Notes: a model not told the origin generated them from the sequence alone. Numbered from the stretch's first letter, positions 23,556 to 35,833 are shown. The stretch: 64,000 nucleotides of DNA from Synanceia verrucosa (GCA_029721515.1 CM056559.1:25663565-25727564); one strand, 5' to 3'. Numbers and translations: made by a program.

Positions 23556-26239
23556 TACACAAATGCAGAATTTAGTCACCTTTACTCCTGAGTCTTTATA
23601 AAATTAACAAAATCCAAATGATACCCTTACATTCCTGATTAGTAATGTTAAATTAAACATGCATCATCTGCACCTCTGCAATGTATGCAAGCAAACTGAA
23701 GTTTTTTTCAGGCTTCGTGGTTGACTTTGTAGAGAACATTGAAGATCAAATTTGGTGCTAAAATAATCACACAGATTACACACTCTTTTTTCATTGTTAG
23801 CTGTGTGCATAATGTACTCTGTGTGTTTCCTGTTTTGTCAGAGTGAGACATGAGCATGTTCTCACCTGCAACTCGCTGCAGGTTGTATGGTGTAAGATGA
23901 GGCACAGATGTGCAGTACTGACAACAAAACCTCTGATACGACTTTGCCGGTTGCTTCAGCTGCAGTTTTAGGGGAATATTTGCTTGTGAAAAGCAATTTA
24001 GAGTCAGCAAAATAAAAGCAACCGTGTGTGATAGCCAGCATACAGCATGCATACACACCTGCTTGCACATGCATGCATAGATTGTTCTCACACACAGTTA
24101 TCGACCACAGCAGTAGCCCCTCACACACACACTGACAGTGAATCCCGTCATCAAAAAACACCACAACCACACCACCCTACCCATCTTCTCATATGGTGAT
24201 ATTGAACGGCGGTTCATCACCTTGTGCTCCATTGCAAAGAGAAGTGTTTAATTGAGAGGGAGTAAAGTGTAAGTATGTGCCACTGTGGCCCCACTCCACC
24301 CAGCAGCCTGTGAAATAGACTGTATTTCACACTATTTCCACCAGCAGACACGAAGGAAATGACACCAGCACCTCATGTCTCGGCACCATCTCCTTTGCTC
24401 GCTGAAACATAAACACCTGAAACATTTTCATAGGTTTACTTATTTCATGCATTCCTCACCTCCCTTATTTCACTTTAACGCTCGCATGGCTCACTGGCTG
24501 GATCATTTGGGGCGAGGCAGCGACACAGTGAGCGAGACCGAAAGGGAGATGGAGAGAGGTGTCGTGAAGAAGCCACTGAGGTAACAACCTGATTGATTTC
24601 TAAATTTACTTGAATTTGTTGGTTTATTTGCGATTGGAGATTGTGGGACGGTGGGGGGAAATGGCCTTGGCATTATATCTTTTTTTAAATGAAATTCATT
24701 CTCCAAATAAAAATATGCACATCTAAACCTATGAATGTCTTTAAAGCTTCCATATTTTATATTGGCAATGAATCAAATGGCTACTTGCAATGCAAAAGGT
24801 GCTGCTCGTGGTGACAGTCGTCCAGTTTCCCTCCGTTATGTAGCATTTTAGCATGTTTCATTAGCAGTACACAGTGTGGTGCTGTGGGTGACTGTGCCTT
24901 GTGCATTTTACACATTTCAGTTACAGAAAGCCACAAAATGGTCTACATGCTTTTAATGTTTGTGTTTTTCAGAGAATTGAGCTCTTGTTCCTCCAGTGTT
25001 ACCACAAACATGCCTTGTGTGAGTGCTGACATTCTTTAGTGTTTCACTCATTCAAGTAGGTAAATGCTGTATCTCATTTATCTTTTCAAGGACTGTGATG
25101 AAGCAAGGCTCCAGGCCTTGAAATTATTTCTAAAATGGGAGTAATGCTATCCCTTAGTCATAGTCCTTTAACTCCACTGTTCACACAGTGGCTGACAGGA
25201 ATGGATTCCTAAAGGATAAATGACTCTCCATAGTTTTTGTACTCAAACGCATGAGTATGAGTATTGAGTATGCACCGCATGCTGATAGTAAAAACACAAT
25301 GTTGAACACAGCGTCTGTGTTGAAGACGGCACACCTTTTCTACCTCTGAATATGTACTGTAAGTAGATTGGCCTCCTGGGGATGTTGTTGCTCTGAATGT
25401 ATTATGCAGCCCACAAGTAAAATCTCATTAAACTAGTAGACTGGGAGACAGATGGAAGTCTGCTTGTCTGCTCTTCTCTTCTAATGAGGTTGTGCCTGTG
25501 AAGCTTAGTGACTGATTTCTATTAAGAAAGGGGGGAAATAAAGCAAAGGAGAGGGGTTGGGGAGACGGAAAAATGGGACTACGTTTGTGGTTTTATGGTC
25601 TACTTCTACAGTAAGACTTGTTCTATTCCTGCAGGGCGAGGCACAGTGAATGTGCCAATGACTTATGAATCTTCATGCAACTTATTATTTGTTGCCTTAG
25701 TTATGGAGAGAAACTTTCTTTGTCACACTTCAGATGAGTTGAATGTTGAATTTAACTTTTTTGTGCAGGGGATAGAATATAGTGTCCTTAAAAAATCTAT
25801 TATTGTGGGGAAAATGTAACTTTTTTCCGTTATGAGCAATATGAGTTGCAATGCCATACTACATTTCCATGGCAACAAACCCAAGTTATTGCCATTCATG
25901 TAGAGGAATAATGTGGTGCTGCTCGCGTCTGACCTCACAATGTTGTTATTAAAAGCCATTCAAGCTTGATACATTCATGTAGCCTCACAACATATAGCGT
26001 ATTTATATACAGTAATATTTAATATTTACATATGATGTCATTGTGAGTTTGAATAAAAATATGAGCATAATTTTTTTTCCCAATGGCACATTAAGTTTAG
26101 ACTCTGCTGCCAAGTGCATGCATTTTTCATTCATTTTTTCCTCAGCAGCGTCCTTTAGACTGATACTTAGTGTGGTGATGAACATCTCTCTCTGCCACTG
26201 GCTTGGTTTTTATTAAAATAAATGTGAGGGCATCATTTA
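23556..26239. other. Unassigned non-coding stretch
   Basis: No gene recognised. A minus-strand frame at 23708-24091 (127 codons) and a second overlapping it in another phase have no domain. Otherwise mixed unique sequence with no long simple repeat. Confidence 0.45.
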
Positions 26240-26760
26240 TGAAGACATACCCTCATGAATAATTTGCTCATCTGAGGTTTTTCATCCCTGAGACATAACA
26301 TGTCCCCTTCAATCGCTGCCTCATTCAAGGGTGACATATTGTGTGGGATTGCATCGATTAAAACAGTTATGCAATACATTTTATTTCATCAGTCAATAGT
26401 GTGAATAAATCACATCAGAGTAGTGAAATGGATGTTGGGTGATTGTTTCTATTGACTTGCCATCGGGCTAAATTAACACGAAACTCCACATATTCGAGAC
26501 AGATTCAATCCAAGCACTTTCTTTTGTCTTTCTGTCTGCTTGATTTCAAAGGCAGCGTACACTCTGCGCGACAGGAAGAAATGGCTCGCGCCATGGTTCA
26601 TTTTTTGCCCTGATTGCCCAGTCCAACGCTACATCCCCTGTTGTGAAAGTTCTATTTAAATGAAGAGAAGAAGCTGCTTCTGCTGTTTTACCACCACCAT
26701 CTGGCAAGATTATCGTGAGCACAGCTTTGCTCCCGGAGAGCCATTACAGGCAGATGAAGT
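26240..26760. promoter_or_regulatory. Candidate conserved non-coding (enhancer-like) stretch
   Basis: Repeat-free; it mixes AT-rich homeodomain-type words (TGCATCGATTAAAAC, CTAAATTAACACG) with a GC-richer centre around GCGCGACAGGAAG and GGCTCGCGCCATGG. Long stretches without simple repeat drift in otherwise microsatellite-rich DNA suggest constraint. No comparative evidence available. Confidence 0.22.
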
Positions 26761-26974
26761 AAGATGTGTGAAGTATGAATTGTGAAAGTCACTCTCGTAC
26801 CATATGGAAGAAGCCTCGAGCAAGTCAAGTGAAAAGTCTTGATGACATTAACTTCATAAACACCCATGAGCTTTTACTTAACTGTCTCCCCCATACTCTG
26901 CTCTCATTTACAACAATATTTCTCTCACATAAAATACCGTCACATATTTTTCATGTCTGCATGTTGAACATTAT

Positions 26975-27130
26975 CACTTTTTTTAAGCAGGGAACCTCTG
27001 AAATTAGCTGCCATGGGGATCTATTGTCTGCAACAGTGATCAGGCAAATGCTTCTGAGGAGATGGATGGTTTTCATTAAATTTTCACAATGAAACAGATT
27101 GGCAACTAATTGCAGCCAACGTTGCTCATT
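26975..27130. promoter_or_regulatory. Candidate conserved non-coding stretch
   Basis: Compact block with CAGGCAAATGCTTCTGAGG, TTTTCATTAAATTTTCAC and GGCAACTAATTGCAG words. It reads like vertebrate conserved non-coding DNA. Compositional call only. Confidence 0.18.
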
Positions 27131-28548
27131 GAAGTCAAATGGATGTATAAGAAATGTAAACTTTTTCTCTCGTCTGCATTTCAGTGCTGTTACAATAGAG
27201 CTCACATCTATTTAATTTCTGTTTATTGGCTATTTGTGTGAAAGGAATGAGCTATAAGGGCTGGCTTTGTCATTCACTAGACTGCTTCGACACCACTGTC
27301 ACATAAATACACTAATATGGAAACGCTCCATCATTTTGTTCACGTTTTTAAATATGATATCTAAGTGGATTTATGGATGTTTACTCATGATAATAGATAA
27401 TGATATCCTCCAAAAGAGAAAATCATACTGAAAGATATTGAGGAACACATGCTTGTTAAAATTATTGTGATTGGACTGAGTTATGACTCTAACGAGGGGA
27501 TTTCCATGAAAAAAAAACGCTCCCTTGCACCTCTTATAAAATGACTTCATGCTTTAAACATAGTATTTTTATGGTTCAACAGAAGCACATTTTCGTCTGG
27601 ATTGTAGCCATAGTTATAAATGCGTAGTTAGTGCAAAGTCATTTAATTATGTAGAGTAAAAACCATGATGGTTTGGCCTAACATATGTACGTTTGTGACA
27701 CTGTGACATGTTTGAACGCTACCCTTTCCCTCATTGCGCACCTGAGGCTGTCACAATAACAAAAAGGAATCCAGCCTTTCATTTTGAATTTAATTATCAC
27801 ACAGTAAAATTATATATAAAAAGACAACATTGCATGTTGTCTTTATACTTGATTTCTTTGTTTTTTTTGGCATTTTAAATCTACAACCAGCTGACATATT
27901 CCCAAGGCATTACTACAACAAATAAATCTGTTTCTGTTGCCATGTTGTGTTAATGGTGTTGACATTTGCAGGTCAGTTGCATCTTTTTTTTTGCATGCCT
28001 TCAAATCGTTCTCACTACAAATCTCCGCAGGTTCAACCCCCAGTAATGTCACCAGTATAAATACGCCATGCTGAAGTAGAATCCCCCTGAACGTCACCAT
28101 GCATGCCAACATTAGGTTAAAATAGTTTGGCATGTACTCTTTCTCCAATTTTCCTGAGATGAGCTCCGGTGACACCTCTGCCCACCGCTGCCAGTAAAAC
28201 TGAACATAACTTCAATTCCCAGTACACCTGGGGTGAGCTTGCAGAGATTTAGCTGGCTGGGCATGGGCTGCCGCAGTTGTCACAGAAAGAAAAGATGCTA
28301 TTTTCACACATGCCATGCTGGAGCATTTTTCATTGAGTTTGCAAGGTCTGGACCGTCAAAGTGCCAGTTAGGGCCAGCGGAGTGCAGTTTGCTTGTGTCA
28401 TAAATACCCCAGTATGTGGCTCACAGCACAGCTGGGGCTGTTGTGAGCTGTGAAGCCATGACTGCTCAGGTGGAACTGCTCAGGGAGGTGTGTGCTGTTA
28501 AAGAGCGACAAACAGGGTTCACAGAAAACATATATACACACCCCAACA
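27131..28548. other. Unassigned non-coding stretch
   Basis: No gene confirmed. The minus-strand frame at 27843-28175 has a hydrophobic start (MVTFRGILLQHGVFILVTLL) that superficially resembles a signal peptide, but the rest is Lys/Gln-rich and encoded by AT-rich DNA; not called. Confidence 0.45.
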
Positions 28549-28583
28549 TGCATGCATGCAAGTGAAGCAGTCCACACACACAC

Positions 28584-28630
<47 letters not shown>

Positions 28631-28728
28631 CCACTTGTGTCTGCTGGCACTATTATCCGACTCAGTGTCACACTGGCAGCTAGAGGTTATTTTAGCTGTC
28701 TGCCTGCCCAGAATGCCTGGGGCCAAGA

Positions 28729-28759
<31 letters not shown>
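28549..28759. repeat. Paired (CA)n microsatellites with a (TGCA)n start
   Basis: CATGCATGCATGCA at about 28548-28560, then CA runs at 28572-28583 and 28588-28626, and a second array at 28732-28759 after about 105 bp of unique sequence. They create overlapping open frames of His-Thr and Val-Cys on both strands. Confidence 0.95.
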
Positions 28760-28762
<3 letters not shown>

Positions 28763-30192
28763 TTCAGGAGATGTTTTTGCATCACAGGAGAACATGGAGC
28801 TCTGTCTTTCCCTGACTCTCCACCTCCTTCTCCTCCCTCTTTTCAATCTTTCTTGCTGCCTTCAGCAGCCTGAGCCGTTCGCCCACGCCTCTGCATCCTT
28901 CTGCCTCCCTCCCTCTGTGGCCACCCACTGCCTGAAGTGACATCTGCCTGTCAGCTCTCATGTCAGTGGCCAGTTAGCCGGTCAGTCAAGTCATCATATC
29001 AGTCAGTTAATCTGACATGCAGAAGCAAGCCTGTGCACTTCCCAGTTTGACGGTCTGCCCATCAATCAGTCCGTCAATCAAACAGGCAGCTTGTCATTGA
29101 GGCAGCCTCAGCAGCAGACATGCAAACACTCAGCTGCATGGCGTTCACTGCGCAGCGCTGTGCTATCACTTTGCCTTGTGCTTTACTGAAGTGTCTGTTT
29201 TATAAGTGTAATGAACAGTCAGATACAGTGACTAATTATTTCAGCACTGGGAAAAAAACAAATCTATCATCACAACAAAGAAGCTCAACAGCAGTTGAAG
29301 GAAACTGCTCTTTATTCCTTGTGTGAGATAATCAGAGGATCCTTACACAGTATTAATATCAAACTCAAAGTGTATGGTTTAATGCATGTACTATTATCCA
29401 CTTGCTGTTATTCTAGTCTAGACCATTTGTTTTCTGAGTGAAAGATTTGTTTGCTATAACTATAACCAGGCACAAAAACACGCTCACACAAAATAAAGTG
29501 TCATTTGTTCGTGAAGAAGGTCTGTTCTGCTATTGTTGTTGATAGGAATGATTTGGATGGATGCTCCACTGCTCCACCACATTAAAACTGCTGCTAATGT
29601 ACGTTCTATTGAACAAATAATCTCACCCCGATGCATTAGTCACTGGCAAACACCCACACATACCTGTTGCATTTTCCCATTTTAAAAGCCACAGGAAAGA
29701 TAACTGTGATGAACAGACAGACGTTAGGCCTCTCTCTATAATCACAGTAAAGCTGCATTCATTCTCTCCTCGCTGAAAACAAATCACAAGGGAAGGACAG
29801 ACGGAAGCGAGAGAGCAACACTGAAATTCTGCCACCTCTGAAGTCAATATGCATGATTCATTTGTGAGATTCACAGGGACACACAGTCTTGGCCTCGAAG
29901 TACGACACCCAGCGACCCCACCCACACAAACACATCCGCCCCAAACACACCTCCTGTGTGCCCTGATGGCTCAGTTCTGACCAGAAAAACTGTAAATGAT
30001 TAGCAGGAAATTACAGCGCCCCGGTAGTAATGACATCGTTTTTTCTTGTGGAATTATGTCTCACTGTAAATTGCAGAAAAAAAAATACTTTTACAAAACA
30101 TAGTAGCAGCATTACCAATCTAAAAGTGCGTATACGTAATTGGAAGAAACATCTCTTGCAGCAATAACCAAGGACTGCGTGACCTCTACTGG
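28760..30192. other. Unassigned non-coding stretch
   Basis: No gene recognised. 28790-28920 is pyrimidine-rich. 28970-29095 has a loose repetition of GTCAGT/GTCAATCA words. Confidence 0.45.
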
Positions 30193-30317
30193 TATAAAAG
30201 AAGCCGAGAGGTTTTCCTTGTTCTGGATGATGGTAATGTTTGAACGCTACCCTCCCATTTCCCCACATCTCTCTCTCTCTCTCAACCACCATGTCTGACT
30301 CAGCTCACGACTTTTAA
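30193..30317 (+). promoter_or_regulatory. Weak candidate promoter: TATA box, CT-rich leader, short Kozak ORF
   Basis: TATAAAAG at 30193-30200 is followed about 90 bp later by a (CT)n leader and ACCACCATG, a strong start context at 30291, but the frame is only eight codons (MSDSAHDF) and then stops. No splice donor follows within it. The parts could be coincidental. Confidence 0.12.
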
Positions 30318-30828
30318 AAATCATGTTGATTGTCTTATCCTGTCTGTGGACATGCAGATGTGGAAAACATTTTTGGCATAGTTATCTTGTCAGTGTTTGA
30401 TTTTATCTGTTTTAGTTTTTTGTTTGTGTGGCAGGAACACGAATGTTTAGTTGCCATTTATTTCAACTTTATTATTTTATCGACCCCACCTTACCCTGAT
30501 TTATGTTTTCTTTCTTTATGGTAGTTCCATTAAGTTTTTTCCATTATTCTTTATAAAGACTCATATTTGTGAGCATTGCTTGCTTCTTTTGGCATCAACA
30601 GTGGTATTTACCTTGTCCTGTCACAATGTTCATGTTATTTATTTGTATTCGTTGCCATTGTCTGTCGGCTTATTGAAGGACTAGAATTCTGTTGAATGAA
30701 CAAAACAAAATTCAAGCACAACTTTCAACAGCAGCACTATATAATAGTATGGTTTCATCATGAGTGACAGCTTCTTTTCAGCACCATAGTCATTTCTTTA
30801 CAATATGCACAGAATACGACAGATGACC

Positions 30829-30829
<1 letters not shown>
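30318..30829. other. Unassigned non-coding stretch
   Basis: T-rich; no gene recognised. Confidence 0.45.

Positions 30830-30874
<45 letters not shown>
30830..30874. repeat. (CA)n microsatellite
   Basis: Pure CA run of about 22 units, one of the longest in the window. Confidence 0.97.
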
Positions 30875-30876
<2 letters not shown>

Positions 30877-31430
30877 GCCACCCAAACAGGACCACTACTG
30901 CTGCCTTTGGTCCCAGCTTATCAAAAGTGCTTTTTGTTCTGTTCAGTGGACTCTTCTCCACGCCGTGTTGACAGTTTAAAGATATCTTCAGATAGCTGCC
31001 AGGCATCCAGTAAAATACCAAACTATAGACCATATCATTGTACATGCAGCACAATTATGCTGTTCATCTTTAACACTTTTAAGATGGATTGTCAGGCCCT
31101 GGCGATGCAGCTTTCGAATGCGTCATTACAACATAAAGTGAACACTGTCTTTGGCTTTCATTGGGCTTCTTGAACTGGACTGAGTCATTTTACTGTCCTG
31201 ACTATTACATCAAATGAATAGCTGGATGCTATTCAAAGACTCGCAAGGCCGCTACCAGAGTCAAATCAAAACTGAGTCATGGTCAAGAGGTGCTCAGACT
31301 GTTTAACTCTGACAGCATGATATGAAATTTGTGAGTTTATACCGGCATGTTATGTCTGTTCTCAAACCCATCGGCCTACTGTATAGGGTGTGATGCCTCC
31401 CTGTATTTCCAGCCCTCCAGTGATTTGTTC
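30875..31430. other. Unassigned non-coding stretch
   Basis: Nothing recognised; lies upstream of the candidate promoter at 31431. Confidence 0.45.
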
Positions 31431-31664
31431 TGACGTCAGTGGATGGCACCAGTAAACCAGGCTGCTACAGCAGCAGTATAAAGGGAGCATCAGCACACAT
31501 TGTGGATGTTGTAGACATGACACCCTCCATGACTAATTCATGGAAACAAGGTTGACAACTGGCGCAGCGCTCCTCTAAGGATCAGAGCCCAGCTGGTTGC
31601 TTGTAACTCCTGTCTCCTTTACCTTAGAAGAGTCTGGGAGAGCTCAGGGAGCCACTAGAAACCA
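31431..31664 (+). promoter_or_regulatory. Candidate promoter and non-coding first exon (CRE, TATA, splice donor)
   Basis: A perfect cAMP-response element TGACGTCA at 31431-31438 lies 46 bp upstream of TATAAAGG (31477-31484). This spacing is found in neuropeptide, secretogranin and other cAMP-inducible promoters. A start site would be expected near 31505. About 160 bp further, CCA|GTAAGTATG gives a good splice donor after base 31664. The intervening sequence has only short ATG frames (first ATG at 31516, 13 codons), so it would be a 5' untranslated exon. I could not find a convincing downstream coding exon within the window, so the gene, if any, is unidentified. All three signals are seen; their joint function is inference. 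Confidence 0.28.
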
Positions 31665-32387
31665 GTAAGTATGTCCCACTGCAATCTTGTTACTCTGACC
31701 AGGGAAACATGATTATGATTTGTGTGCACAAGGGGAATAGAGTTCCAATTATGAGGGTAAAACAAATAAGTAACTTTGGCAGAATGATTGTGGCTTTGGG
31801 GAAAGATAAACCATCAGTGTTGTTCTTTTTTGTCCTTTTATGCATTTTCCATCCAAGGAGAAATGGCCGTGAAATGAATGTAGCTCCCATCAAGCTACGA
31901 TGGGATTTGCTTAGCACATTGTTTTTGTAAAAATTAGATAGTTCACATTTTTCAATTATACACTAGTTTTAATGTGGTTCAGACTGGTGTGATCATATTA
32001 AATTAAATCTATACGAGTAGAAAAAAGTAGGCATCACAGAAACTGTGGAGTTTGTACTGTAAATTGAAAAAAATAGAATGGCAAAGATATTTAACAGCTT
32101 AGTCGTCTTGCAATCATTGTGATCATTTCCATCCTTAGTGCCATGAGTGCTCTCCATTCAGGGACGATTGTATCCAAAAGAATCAGTAAACGGCCTTGTG
32201 GCTGACTTGAATTAGGATTCTGTTCGAAAAGGCCTTCAGTAATTCAGTAATTGCTGTTTATGCTCCAGTCCAAACCAAAAAAGAGAATTTATAATGGTTA
32301 AAGCTGTTAAATTATATGCATGTGTTATCAGGAATGGAAGACGTCTTCATATTTTTTACAACATCACTGGTTCAGACCTCACTTACC
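31665..32387. other. Unassigned non-coding stretch
   Basis: Would be intron if the preceding donor is real. No element recognised; AT-rich at 31925-32060. Confidence 0.4.
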
Positions 32388-32401
32388 TTAATGAGTGCCA
32401 A

Positions 32402-32461
<60 letters not shown>

Positions 32462-32708
32462 GTATATACACACGTGTATATACACGTGTATACACGTGTA
32501 TACACGTATGTATATACATATATATCTCTTTCCTTTTTTCTGCAGCAGGGACAAAAGAGCGCTCTCACACAGCCTGTGAGCAATGTTGGGGCTTCTGGGA
32601 GATGGGAGATGTAGTCAGGTCTCTAAAATATGACTCAAAATGTCCAAAACACTGGCACAAGGCAGTTTCGTTTTTAAAAAAGGACTGGCACTTGACAGTG
32701 CTTGAGTG
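32388..32708 (+). mobile_element. piggyBac-like MITE, second copy, expanded by an internal hairpin repeat
   Basis: Starts TTAA (32388-32391) directly followed by TGAGTGCCA, the same terminus as the copy at 3801 but lacking its first five bases (CTCTT). From about 32545 it is collinear with that copy: GCGCTCTCACACAGCCTGTGA and later AAATATGACTCAAAATG. Unlike the first copy it retains the TTGGGGCTTCTGGGAGATGG segment but lacks the central block of about 200 bp. The right end (GGCACTTGACAGTGCTTGAG) is diverged and no clear second TTAA was found. The hairpin repeat at 32400-32531 sits where the first copy has CATATTTATATG. Confidence 0.7.
32400..32531. repeat. (AT)27 plus CACGTG minisatellite inside a hairpin
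   Basis: Pure AT run at 32406-32460, then a period-10-to-12 repeat of TATACACGTG at 32461-32520. The block is bounded by perfect 11-bp inverted arms AAAGAGATATA (32400-32410) and TATATCTCTTT (32521-32531). Almost all of it is alternating purine-pyrimidine and self-complementary. CACGTG is also an E-box, but here it is best explained as repeat sequence. Confidence 0.93.
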
Positions 32709-34549
32709 AAAGTTAGTTATATTCCACCACTGACTCTAATCAATATCTTTCTTTGTTTCAAATCTTGTGATTAATAATGCTCACAAGACTGCATCATGGA
32801 ATGTGAGTGCAGTGATTTTTTGTAGGATGTGAATGAGTGTGTGCATCATGCATAACGGCTGGTTTCGCACTCCTGACACCATATGTGTTAGTCCTCTTAT
32901 TTGCACCTCTGCCTCTGCATTTTCTCACTGCTCTCTCATGTCCGCCCAAATGTGAACTCTCTGTCAGGCCATGGACGTTATAGATTGCCCACCCTGGGGT
33001 TAGAAAAATCCTCCCCTTAATCCACTGGGCCTTTTAATGATGGTGGCCTACCAGCAGGGGGGATGGATGCTGCCAGAGGACAGCTGTGCAACTGCTGGGC
33101 AAAGCCCTCATGTCCACATGGCCTCCATTAAAGAGCCTTTGTTGTATTTTGAGGCAGCTCAACTCTGAAACAACTTACTTGTTTCCTGTCAATTTGGAGA
33201 ACAAGTGTTTGAAAGCTCCAGAGACTGAATTAATATGTGTGTGTTTGCATGCATGGGTGAGTCAGAGAGCTGGTGGAAGCTGCTTTGGCCAGTGGAAATA
33301 ATTGAAACTCTTGCCCAATATTGTGCTTTGAGCCAACATGTGTGCAGGTACATGTCTGCCAGACTGACACGTCTCTCTACAAAGCTGACACCATTACTTG
33401 ATCTCCATGCCAGCAGAAGGATGTGCCTGCAGGGCCAGAGTGATAATGACCCATTGTACAATGGGGCTCATTCCCATCCAGACCGTCTGACATGCTTAGT
33501 TTAATTTGGTCTGCTGAGTGCAGTCGCAGTGACAAACAGTGAATCCTCACCATCACAGGCCAGAGCTGAGCTGTGTGAGCTCTCTCGAAAAATGAAAGTC
33601 CCACGGTGTATTATATGCCACCCATACATTTCTAAACACATTTTAGAGACATTCGTATTTGCTGTGCTCTGTCATGCTGCATAGTTGACGAAATTGCACT
33701 CATTACATGCCTTTAGGGGAGAAACAAACAAAATGTGCTAAAAAGCAGGACATTTGTGTCATTTTGCATACGTTGCCAGCATTAGGCTTATTTTTGATTT
33801 GATGTGTCCACAAAGAGAAGATTGAGGTCCATCACCATGAGAAATAAAAGACCGTTTTATTCTTTGAGGCAAATGAGCATCATGCTTTTTACATGGAGCC
33901 CATTTCTGTACAGCAGTCATGGTTTCACAATCCCCCAGCAATGTGATGCTGTTTTTGTTTTTCGTTAGCTGCAGTGTGCCTGCAGGAAGAAAGTCCATCT
34001 CTTTGATGTTCTCGGTCTTTGATTTCACCATGTCCTTTATGTGACACTATTTGTGTATTTCTTCATAGCAAATTATTTAAGTCACCTTCTTTTTCATTTG
34101 TACTCAACAAATGGAAACATGTCACATGTAGACTTAAACTGTAGTAGGGTCATAGTGTCCAGCATGAAAAAGTACATTATTTAATGTACAAACTATCAGC
34201 TTTACATTGCACAGTCAAACATAACCGAGTTTTACATGTGAGAACTGTGTAGGACTCCATGATTCAAACTTAAGTTTTAAAATGTTTTAAAAGGACCAAC
34301 ATGCTTGTCTTTGCATAATGGACTTATCAGCAAAGACTTATCAGCTTTCTGAGCATAAGAGACTCAACATGTTATTTGGTATTGGTCAAGTCTGTCTAAG
34401 AATGTTTGATTTCTTAATTAGAGAAGAGTAATCTCATTATGCAATGACAAGCGCCCATTCATATTTTTTTATCTAAATATGTTCCGACATGTAACAGTTA
34501 GCCGAATGGTATTAAAGGATAATCTCTCCCAATGAGCCCCTCAAAATTC
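32709..34549. other. Unassigned, mostly repeat-free sequence
   Basis: No gene recognised. 33050-33620 is repeat-free with mixed composition and several overlapping frames under 90 codons; part could be conserved non-coding DNA. 34080-34450 is AT-rich. Confidence 0.4.
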
Positions 34550-35060
34550 CAGCTCGCAGTTCAGTGAGCTTCAAGGCCGTTTGGAGACACGGGGATCCTT
34601 TAACAAAATCAACTTGTCAGTTTCTCAACACTGATGTGTTTCACAATTTGATGTTGATTGTCCTCTGCCCAAACATAGCAGACCAGCTACACACTGGCCA
34701 TTTAGACATGCATCAACAACCAGATATCATGGGAATGTGTAGTGGTAATGTTTATTTAATGTAATGAATATGACACACTTGCAGTTCAGATGAGGTTTAT
34801 TTGCAAAGGATCCCCCACATCGTCCCAGCTTTTACAATGCTCAACACAACTAAATGAGGCATTTGCAAATGCAATCAACCTTGTGGCTGTTATAGAAGTG
34901 AGACTGATGTCTCCCCATATGTTTTGGCCTCAGCTCAAGGCTCCTCATTTGTCTAGCCAAGGCTTTCACCAAAACATATCAGAATAATATCTCCTCCTTA
35001 TCCCTGACCCTCATTAGCTGTCAGGGCACTCTTGTGTAGCTCCAAATCAGATATCCGTCC
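34550..35060. promoter_or_regulatory. Candidate conserved non-coding (enhancer-like) stretch
   Basis: Repeat-free; has octamer/POU-like words (TTTATTTGCAAAGG, GGCATTTGCAAATGCAATC, in which ATTTGCAAAT is itself a palindrome) and several ATTA cores. No consistent open frame. Judged from composition only. Confidence 0.25.
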
Positions 35061-35825
35061 TTAAAGGCAGATAAATAGCACAACATTCATGAGAATCTGC
35101 TTCAGTTTGTCTCCTTGACATGCACTGTCACTTTTATGCCATGCACCGAAACTCTGGTTATTATAGCCGCAGCTTCATTTAGGCATCAAAACCAACCCAG
35201 GCAACCCAGGACAATATATCCAGTATATGTTACTGTCAAAAGTATGCTCATCGTAAAAGTGAAATCTGGCTGTAGATTTGTTGTGGTTGTAAATTATGTA
35301 TGAATCTCAATAAAGATTATTTTCATTGACCTGAATATAAATGGTATTATTAACTAAGTGTATAATTTATTTATTTTTACTTTATTATAAGTAAATGCAA
35401 TAATTTAGGATGTTTTGATCCTCTTCTGTTTGTTTAATAGCATTAAATTTCAAATGTCATACAAAACAACTCTCTAGAAATCTAATTCAAAGGAAAGGCA
35501 TTGCTGCGAATGACAAGCTGGTATTTGCATTTTGAAAAGTTACAGGAAATAATAATGGGCTATAAACATTTATGAAAGCAGTTCCAGCCGTGAATGAACA
35601 GAAGGTGCACATTTAGAAACAGGAAGAGTTTCCAATTCTGCTTTCCATTTCTTGCTCCAGTGAATTTGCTTCAAAACAATTCCTACAATCTTGTTAATGT
35701 TCATCTGAACTGTGTTGTTCTTTCTTTGCTTGTAGGCGCTCCATGTACCCTGCTAGCATCACTTTCACAGGACTGCTTCTTGTGGCCACAGTAATTATGA
35801 CTGGAGTAAAGGAGAATATCAGGTC
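35061..35825. other. Unassigned non-coding stretch
   Basis: AT-rich at 35300-35480. A CTTTGCTTGTAG acceptor-like end at about 35734 precedes an open frame (MYPASITFTGLLLVATVIMT) that looks membrane-like, but it runs straight into the hAT element at 35834, so I do not call an exon. Confidence 0.4.
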
Positions 35826-35833
35826 ATGTAGTA

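Noticed and set aside
27843..28175. Minus-strand frame with signal-peptide-like start
   Set aside because: Remainder is AT-encoded, Lys/Gln-rich and matches nothing I recognise; no splice sites in phase.
28398..28940. Several long frames on both strands
   Set aside because: They are translations of the paired CA arrays (His-Thr and Val-Cys strings).
32461..32520. Cluster of CACGTG E-boxes
   Set aside because: They are units of a TATACACGTG minisatellite, so motif clustering is not evidence of a regulatory site.
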